This document shows, piece after piece, positions 57,156 through 64,000 of a stretch of DNA of 64,000 nt. Below the pieces are notes generated by a model. That model ran no database searches, was not told where the DNA came from, and saw only the letters and a list, made by a program, of their open reading frames with translations. Numbering within the stretch: position 1 is the stretch's first letter; each line of letters opens with the position of its first letter. This stretch comes from Exophiala sp. HKRS030 (Eukaryota > Ascomycota > Eurotiomycetes > Chaetothyriales > Herpotrichiellaceae): assembly GCA_023897205.1 (NCBI GenBank), contig JAHWDD010000002.1, forward strand, positions 2,418,001 through 2,482,000, given 5' to 3'. The position numbers were made by a program, and so were the translations under genes.

Positions 57156-57893
57156 CCTGGGCTTTCACAATACGAGATGATGAATGTTCTTGATGTTGCT
57201 CCGATTGTTATGTGTGTGCCCTCCGGTTACAAAACTTGCTCTTCAAGTCTTGCAGTGTGTACGTGTGGGTGGCGCTTCCTATGCCTCAGCTAAACCTCAG
57301 GGTAGTCTTGAGTTCAGATTCTTATGGTTGATTCCAAAGTATGCATTGTAGACTTTATTCTGAGCCGGAGGTCACCGTTATCAATCTATCACACACGCAA
57401 GTCGTGTTGTACAACCTGCGTGGACCGGGGAAAGATACGGGGTACATTGATTGTACATGGCTAGTCATTCGTACATCAACCTACCTAGGCATTGAGTGTT
57501 GGGATGGACGAGAAGGGTCCAGATTTGACCCTTGCTCGATAAAGTAGTCTTATCACTGAGTTTGGGGAGAGCGACAGAATCTCAGTAGACAAAGAAGATC
57601 TAGAACCCATCTTTTAGTAATGACTTTTGGTCATAGGTGGATTCAACTATTAGAAGATATGGCTCCCACACGAGGAAAAGTGGAGTCGATCGATATCGCA
57701 GAGTCGGTACGATTCGCACGAACCGATAAGGAATTCCCCTTCTCTTGAACAGTATCTGATAACGACAGGTTCCTTGGAACTTCGTACTTTGTCGAATCAC
57801 CAACTCAATAATGCTACTTTTATCACTCCCTCTACTCCTCCTTTCTCACTATCCGGTCCCCGCTGTGGTACAACATCCTTCGGTCCCGGCCAG
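57156..57893. promoter_or_regulatory. Divergent promoter between oxygenase 2 and the Zn2Cys6 regulator
   Basis: 738 bp with four HGATAR sites: CGATAA 57537-57542, TGATAA (minus) 57550-57555, CGATAA 57724-57729 and TGATAA 57757-57762. They form two close pairs, as preferred by AreA/NIT2-type nitrogen regulators; about two would be expected by chance. The regulator frame is open back to 57774, so the distal pair may lie in its leader or N-terminus. Confidence 0.45.
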
Positions 57894-59846
57894 ATGGCCA
57901 AGATACGCGAGAGGCACACATGTACGGAATGTAGTTCGCGACGACAAAAGTGCGATCGGCGCTTGCCGTGCGGGCGGTGCGTCAAGCGAGGAATCCCAGA
58001 TAAGTGCCGGTTGGAATGGTCTGAAAGCAGACATCGAACACCCACTTCGCGACAGCGTCAATTGAGGCCGACTCCATCGAGAGATAGAGTCGACGAATCC
58101 TCCCCAGGCCCCGGTATGCTGCCAGTGGTCGCTAGGAATGCCACACCCACCACCACATCTTTCGAAGCCGGAGAAGGCTGGGATGTTTCCAGGTCCAATC
58201 TGCCACGTCCAAGGTATGTGTTTACGCCCTATGAGCCGCCACAACTTCGGAAGAATCCAGCCGAGGTCGTTTGCAATGGGACACCATTGTTCTTCTCCTC
58301 GACAAGCTCAGGTTGTGGACCCCACCTGACTGCTGCTGCACACGAGGCGTTTCTGCAAATGCTTCTCCCGAGCCTGGACCATATCTGGAAACTTGTCGAC
58401 TACCACGAGGCCTACCTTCTCTGGTACCACTGTTGCTACCACGGGCCGACGTTCAGAGCAGAACTCGAAAGTGCCATCGCCGAACAGGAAGACAAAAGGG
58501 CGTTGAACGTCGGTGGCCTTCATCTGCAATGGCTGGCTCTTCTATTCTCCATCATGGCAGCTAGTTTGACATGCTCGTCCGAGAGACGACTCAAAGACTG
58601 GGGGTTTTCCAAGTCCGAAGCAGCCAAACTTTCAATGCAATGGTACAAGGCGGCCATCACGAGCCTCAATCACGGTGAATGGATGCTGAACCACGATACG
58701 TATTCCGTGCAGGCAATTACCACGCTGACCATGTCGGCGCACCCGCTAGGTAGGTCCACTGAACTCTCCATCCTTCTCGGGGCGGCAGTGAAGGTCGCCC
58801 AGGCCCTCGGGCTCGATAAACTCGACTACAACGCGACCTTGGAGAAGGACATTGACCCGACGTCTCCGCAAGATCAGCGGCACCGCCTGATCAAGCGCGA
58901 ACTCGGTAGGAAATTGTGGTCACAGCTCTGCGTGCAAGATTGGACGTCGCTCCCGTTCGCCGGAAGTCACAATATCAACCCGTTCCACTTTACAACCATT
59001 TTACCGTCGAGTCGGGACTATCTGACCATGGAGCCTCTCCCTGCCACGTTCCCGACGTACATCAGTTACGGCAACTATCTCTTCGAAATCGCCAGGTTGG
59101 TCGTGCGGCACCACGAGGCGACCCTCCAGGCCACCACGCCCTTCACCGAGTACCAGAACATTCTGGACTACGACACACAGATGAGGAGCCTGGCGACCAA
59201 GGGGATGCCACGCTACTTCCACGTCATGGAACCCGTGGACACCATGTGGCCGGAATGGGTGCATTGGGCACGCTCGAGTCTCACCGTCTGTTTCGCCCAC
59301 AAGATCATCATGATACACCGCGCCTACATTCGACAAAGCTTCACGAATCCGCTGTACTCGATGACACGGGCAACGTGCACGGCTGCGGCCAAGACGATCC
59401 TCAATGAAGCGAAAAAGGCCAAAGAAATCGACGGTCCGATCATCTGGATCGACAAGGCATTTTGTGTGGCGGCAGCCATCATCCTCTGCTTGGACATATT
59501 CCATCGGCCCGACTCCGACCCTGAGCTGGCCACCCACAAGGGTTTGGTGTCGGAGTGTATCGAGCAACTCCAAAGGTTTGAAAGTAGCATCATCGCCGTC
59601 AGGGGTGCAATTGTATTGACCGAGATCCTCGCTCAGAGAGATCGTGCCAGTGAAAGAGCGCGTATGGGATGGCCGGTACCGAACATCGACACCGCCGAGA
59701 TAATCAAAGCAATATCTCTTTCGTCAGCGGTAGATGAGTCGCTGCTGGAGTCAAAATGGTCGGCAGAATTGTTTCCTCCACAAATGGGTTTCAGCAATAA
59801 GTTCCTCTTCGAGAATTTACTGGGCCATAGGACGTCCAGGGAGTAA
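57894..59846 (+). CDS. Zn2Cys6 fungal transcription factor
   Basis: Nuclear DNA-binding regulator of 650 aa if it starts at MAKIRERH (57894), or 690 aa from the in-frame ATG at 57774. The binuclear zinc cluster has C10, C13, C20, C26, C29 and C38 (C-x2-C-x6-C-x5-C-x2-C-x8-C), followed by a basic linker. The middle region (about residues 180-450) shows features of the fungal-specific transcription factor domain: the YHEAYLLWYHCCYHGPTF stretch, ALLFSIMAASL and the GRKLWSQLCVQDW motif. It probably binds CGG half-sites. Its divergent arrangement with oxygenase 2 suggests that it controls that gene and perhaps the whole nucleobase group; this is inference. Single exon. Confidence 0.92.
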   Translation: MAKIRERHTCTECSSRRQKCDRRLPCGRCVKRGIPDKCRLEWSESRHRTPTSRQRQLRPTPSRDRVDESSPGPGMLPVVARNATPTTTSFEAGEGWDVSRSNLPRPRYVFTPYEPPQLRKNPAEVVCNGTPLFFSSTSSGCGPHLTAAAHEAFLQMLLPSLDHIWKLVDYHEAYLLWYHCCYHGPTFRAELESAIAEQEDKRALNVGGLHLQWLALLFSIMAASLTCSSERRLKDWGFSKSEAAKLSMQWYKAAITSLNHGEWMLNHDTYSVQAITTLTMSAHPLGRSTELSILLGAAVKVAQALGLDKLDYNATLEKDIDPTSPQDQRHRLIKRELGRKLWSQLCVQDWTSLPFAGSHNINPFHFTTILPSSRDYLTMEPLPATFPTYISYGNYLFEIARLVVRHHEATLQATTPFTEYQNILDYDTQMRSLATKGMPRYFHVMEPVDTMWPEWVHWARSSLTVCFAHKIIMIHRAYIRQSFTNPLYSMTRATCTAAAKTILNEAKKAKEIDGPIIWIDKAFCVAAAIILCLDIFHRPDSDPELATHKGLVSECIEQLQRFESSIIAVRGAIVLTEILAQRDRASERARMGWPVPNIDTAEIIKAISLSSAVDESLLESKWSAELFPPQMGFSNKFLFENLLGHRTSRE

Positions 59847-60518
59847 AAAGGGCGACGACTTGAATATTGAATATAGGCGGGATGCCATAAGGCTCACGTA
59901 GGAACACGAGTACGGGTAGCAGCTTAATCATTACTGACTAATACTATCTCACCATCGCCACGCGGCCTCCATCTCGTCCCCTTCAACTCTGCACAGAGAC
60001 TTTCTTCACTCAGAATCCCCTCGAATCTGATCTGATCTGATATGATTATGCAAGGCTGTTGAAAACCAGGAGACAGGTGACTACCTCATAAGATTGATCA
60101 TATTAAGAGTGCAATAGTCGTTATGCCCCCTACTCCGTTATTAATTGTACAGTCACTTTTTTTTGGTGGCAAGAGCCAACACCACGGCATCCTTTGAGAA
60201 AGTCATAGCCAGCAGAGGGACCAGCTGTACGTATTACAACTGGATTTCCTGGTGGTCATACATCATGGCTCGATAGGTCTTTGAGTACCATGTTCGGTAA
60301 GACGTTGCTTTCCCTCACTCTTCTCGACACGATTCCGTTCGGACTCGATATATGAATGAGTAAAATCTCTCAAGTCAACTACCCATGATTGATCATGTCG
60401 ACAAATGTCCCCAGACGCCGTTTATTATGCAAGTATGTTTGAAAAAAAGCCCCTTGAGCGGAAGAAAGCTGTTGGATGAAACAAGCAAAAAAGACAAAAG
60501 ATTTTGACACCGTTCGCT
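59847..60518. other. Convergent interval between the regulator and the arylsulfotransferase-like gene
   Basis: 672 bp containing 3' flanks of both genes, a short ATCTG-type repeat near 60025-60045 and a T-rich run near 60157-60166. A near copy of the recurrent word, TACTCCGTT, is at 60131-60139. No gene seen. Confidence 0.5.
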
Positions 60519-62486
60519 TCATGGCTCTGGCTCTCTTTCTGCCAATAACAAAGGTGACGATTCAGTCTCCAAATCATCCAGAGCGACGGCCTGTTTCTTG
60601 ATCGTGATGGAGTGGAGCCGATGCTTGAAATCAAGCAGCTTTAGGTTGGGGATAGAGATATGCGGAATCTGTCGTCTTCTTCGGTACAAAACGGCCAAGC
60701 CCATGAAGCATAAGACGAGGATAAAGCTTGACCATAGGAGGGTCTGAAAAACACAAACACGAGACAGTCAGCCGGCTGAAAAGAAAAGACGGTATTGGGG
60801 GAGGAGGCCGGGGAGCGAACTGCAGAAGGTAAGAAAAAACCAGGACTTACATGTGATGGTGATGGTGTCTTGACCACGGCCGAATACGCCATGACACCTC
60901 TCGCACCATCCAGGGCTGCGATCCTAACGTGTCCATGGATTTTGTCGAGATTGAAACTGGTTTCGAAGCCGTCACGTCTGGCCTCTTCGATGGTCACGAA
61001 CTCGGCATCGTCACCACCTTTGGCCCCGGCGCCGCCACCATGAGCTGCCTTCTCAAGTCGCCATGACGATACCTCTGTCGCACCGTTCCAACTCACATAC
61101 GCCTTTCCAGACTTGACCTTGACGGCCGGGTTTGTCTTGGGCTTCCCGACCCACGGGTGTTTGAATATGCGGTACGACTTGACCAGGCCAAAGTCGATGA
61201 TCTCGAAGGCGATGTGGGGTGCAAAGTGCGCCGCGCACAGCACCTTGCCCTCGGGCGAGTACTCGACGTAGGTCGGCGAGTTGCCGAAGCCCACGAGCAC
61301 CGTCCCCGTCTCGTTGACGACCTGCACCGACCCCTGGGACACGTTCAGGATCTTGTCCGGGTGGACGTACTTGCCGACCAGGGTGGCCGTCATCTTTTCC
61401 AGGTCGAGCTTGATGATCATGCCCTTGCTGTGGCTCGAGGGGCTGTGGAAGACGTTGTTGGCGTGGTTGTCGAAGATGGACAGCGTGTTGTTTCCCTGCC
61501 AGGTGACGTGGTGCTGCCAGGCGAAGTCCAACGCGTGGTTGAGGTCCCGAAAATCGTTGTTCTTCCCTCCCAGTTGCCAGATGACCTCGCCCGTCTTGCC
61601 GCTGATGCAGACCACGGCGTGCATGTAGCGGGCCGAGATGACATAGTCTCCCGAGTCCGTCTTGTCGACGCTGTTGATGTGGAAGAAGTCAAAGGCGTCG
61701 GCCTTGGATTTTCCATGCCCATCCTTCATGTTGGGGCTGCTGAAGACGTCGGTCATACCGATGTGGTCGGTGGCCCGCCACTCGAACAGCAGCTTCCCCG
61801 TCTCGATGTCGATCTCCTGGAACATGCCGTCCTGAATCCAGCAGCTCTTCCCCAGCTTCAGGTCCGTGCAGTCCGCCTGGTGCTTGTGGTAGATGGTGAT
61901 GAGCGCGGTGCCTTGCGGCGTGATGCGGAACTCGTGCGAGTCACCCTTCAGCTTCTTGCCGTGCGGGTGTATCCGGTAGGCAACCTCGTAAGAAGAGTTG
62001 AGCTAACACGGTGTCAGAGGACGACAAGATTCCAAAGAAGACATTCCAAATTCTAAAACGGATACGAAGAAGCCTTACCATAACGTATGATTTCTTGGAG
62101 TGTTTTGCCGGCTTCCCGTGCTTGGTCTTTCTGTGTTTGGTCCAAAAGGTCAAGTAGTCCTGCCCCCTGTACTTTTGGACGTTGAAGTTCATGGCCTGTT
62201 CAAACCTGTGGTTGTCCATCCAGACCAAGTTACCTCGGGGGTCCGTTATGATGGGACCACGTGCCGCCCCTTGCACCCACGGGCCTCTGGGCGTGAAGAA
62301 GAGGTTCCCATAATCGCACCGGGAATCCCATTGTGTGATTTTTGGTGCCGGTGCCTCGAAATCAACAGAATGAAAATGCTTGCGGGGGTATAAGCCATGG
62401 AAACCCAGGTCATAGGCGTTGAAGGAAAATGCGGCGGCCGTCCAGGACAGCACGGAAACGGCGGCGCAAAGCAACGAAGACTTCAT
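60519..62486 (-). CDS. Membrane-anchored arylsulfotransferase (ASST)-like protein
   Basis: About 594 aa from exons 62486-62079, 62002-60851 and 60743-60519; the introns are 62003-62078 and 60744-60850, all in phase 0. The N-terminus has a hydrophobic signal sequence (residues about 2-20). The body matches the fungal ASST-type beta-propeller: YLTFWTKHRKTKHGK, ALITIYHKHQADCTDL, CWIQDGMFQEIDIETGKLLFEW, FFHINSVDKTDSGDYVISAR and WQLGGKNNDF. The last exon adds a membrane span (SSFILVLCFMGLAVLY) followed by RRRR and a ~55-residue cytosolic tail, predicting a single-pass type I protein with the propeller outside or in the secretory lumen. Bacterial ASST moves sulfate between phenols; whether fungal members do so is not established. 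Not obviously part of the nucleobase group. Confidence 0.88.
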
Positions 62487-64000
62487 GATGGTGCGCTACA
62501 GCAAGCTACAGGACTGGAGTGACAGACAATTGGGAAACAAAAAAGAGAGAATCGGCGACCACGTTACCAGAGTCAGAGTCATGATTCTCTAAGAGTCGAC
62601 CGGGATATTCAGGCCCTAAAGATCGCCCGTTCGCGTGTCTTGTGTCTGCGTGTGAGCGGTCGCGGTACGCCTGGGTGAGATGTGAAGGGACGGTGCTACC
62701 GACACATCTGGTTTTCTGGGACATATGCAACGAATGAGACGGCGGACAGCCTTGTCAGCGCTGGCAGGCCCAAAAAGTATTGATCATCACAAAGCAGCTG
62801 ATGGATCCCTGGGAGAGGCTCTAAAGGCCCCACTGGACAGGGCTTAAAGGGCCACCGGTGACTTGAGCCTCCCAAATACTCCATAAGTATCAAGTTTGGA
62901 GTAATCTCAACTTCTCCTGGCGCCGAAGAGGCAGGGGGAAAGGTGAGGCTCTAAAAGGCGGAAAGGAATTGTGGTTCCAAGCTCCGTTAGCAAGTCAGTC
63001 AGCAGGACAGCGAAGACACGCGATCTCTCATTTCATCATGGAAGGGCCCCAGTTGAAATTTGTACACGTCGGAACGGAGGTGCGTGAATCCGCCCCTTAG
63101 CGACTTGGCAGCCATCGTATTGCATGAGCTGTTTTCCTGGGGGGATGCCCAAGAAGAGAGATGGTGCGCTGGTTCAAACCCACCCTGGGCCTAAAAGGAT
63201 GATGCATGTGGCGAATAAACGGGCCATTGACCCATGTCTAGATGATTGTCTCGATGATAATCGTTTGGGAGATTAGATACGTTGCACCAAAGACGTACAA
63301 TAGCATCAAAGTTATCTGATGCCCGCCTCAGGACAGATTCCGCCAATACGAACACAACCTCCTCCCTTCAGGCCAGTCTACATTCAGCGCGTATTCATGC
63401 GTGATCCTGGTCATCAATTGTCGCTACGACCGTGATCTCAACAATACTCCACCGCTTAGCTATCGGTACTTTTCATGTCCATAATTGTGCACACGACACG
63501 TTGGGTATAATGCAGTCTTGACTAAGCTTTGCTAAGCTCCAGTGAGCCCCCGAGCCCCTCCTTCAGGGACTGTCGCATGGCATGGCATTACCCGGATACA
63601 TCCTTTGGGAGCGAGCGGGTCTGATTTCGACATCGGAAAAAGGTCTCCATGATGATAAAGCATTCCATTCTTCTTCCTTCGTTCCGCACCCATGAAAACG
63701 TGTGTAGTGGTAACGGCCAAGCATATATGTTCAGTACATACTTCCCTCCTATACGGAGTCATTACTGAACATTTACGGCACGAATCATTCAACTCTGTGG
63801 GCTCGAAAAAATTGAAAGTGTAGGAGTACGGATGGAAAGGGGGCTGTTACGGACGGATATAGTGGAGAGCAAGGAATACTAAAGAGAGGCAAAGGGTGCA
63901 AGAAGGTGTCGCGAGAGCGGGTCCGGGAACAAACCCAAGTTATCATCACCGGAAGCCTCGTAGAATAAATAATATCTCCGTATCCGTGCATTATTACAGT
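62487..64000. other. Gene-free right end
   Basis: 1.5 kb upstream of the arylsulfotransferase-like gene. Contains A/G-rich and GCCC-rich patches near 62810-62960. A B-box-like word (GGTTCAAACCC) at about 63171-63181 has no A box and was rejected. Open frames at the end (63532-63991, minus) carry no domain. No gene supported. Confidence 0.45.

Noticed and set aside
63171..63181. tRNA B-box-like word GGTTCAAACCC
   Set aside because: No A box upstream at tRNA distance, and the T-arm stem pairs imperfectly.

Overview
The window is nuclear DNA of a filamentous ascomycete (Pezizomycotina; Eurotiomycetes is the best guess). The evidence is short introns of about 50-190 nt with GTRAGT donors, CTRAY branch points and YAG acceptors, a fungal TATA-binding protein with a poorly conserved N-terminus, Zn2Cys6 and GDS1-type regulators, full-size PDR transporters, and a divergent lamA/lamB lactam locus. 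I find 21 protein-coding genes, most with introns rebuilt by hand, and no convincing tRNA, rRNA, CRISPR array or intact mobile element. About 40% of the window is intergenic and some gaps reach 2-5 kb.

Layout. 1.4-12.2 kb: two full-size PDR (ABC-G) drug-efflux pumps of different subclasses, tail to tail. 14.4-15.7 kb: a GDS1-type winged-helix protein, followed by 4.9 kb of gene-poor DNA. 20.6-24.8 kb: an OMS1-like mitochondrial methyltransferase and a five-exon sugar/polyol transporter. 27.0-28.5 kb: a fructosyl-amino-acid/pipecolate-type FAD oxidase. 31.0-31.9 kb: the TATA-binding protein, ending in a 17-nt exon. 34.0-35.9 kb: mitochondrial ETF-ubiquinone oxidoreductase, divergent from the first of two short-chain dehydrogenases (36.6-39.1 kb).

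From 39.2 kb to 59.8 kb the genes look catabolic and nitrogen-related. First comes the lam locus: lamB (LamB/YcsF, PxpA-like) and lamA, a biotin enzyme built like urea carboxylase but without allophanate hydrolase, transcribed away from each other across 580 bp. Then come a signal-peptide-bearing nucleoside hydrolase and a 2-oxoglutarate/Fe(II) oxygenase sharing a divergent promoter, a nucleobase-ascorbate (NAT/UapA-type) permease, a kinase-like protein, a Cys-rich small protein, an ATZ/TRZ/SAH-deaminase-type amidohydrolase, a second 2OG oxygenase, and a Zn2Cys6 regulator divergent from that oxygenase. Together they suggest an unreported cluster for nucleosides, modified nucleobases or cyclic amides: cleave outside the cell, import the base, hydroxylate, deaminate or open the ring, under local control. 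The permease lacks both side chains that bind purines in UapA, so its cargo is probably not a normal xanthine or urate.

60.5-62.5 kb holds a membrane-anchored arylsulfotransferase-like protein; the last 1.5 kb has no gene I can support. Products are inferred from translated sequence and remembered family features; no database search was run.
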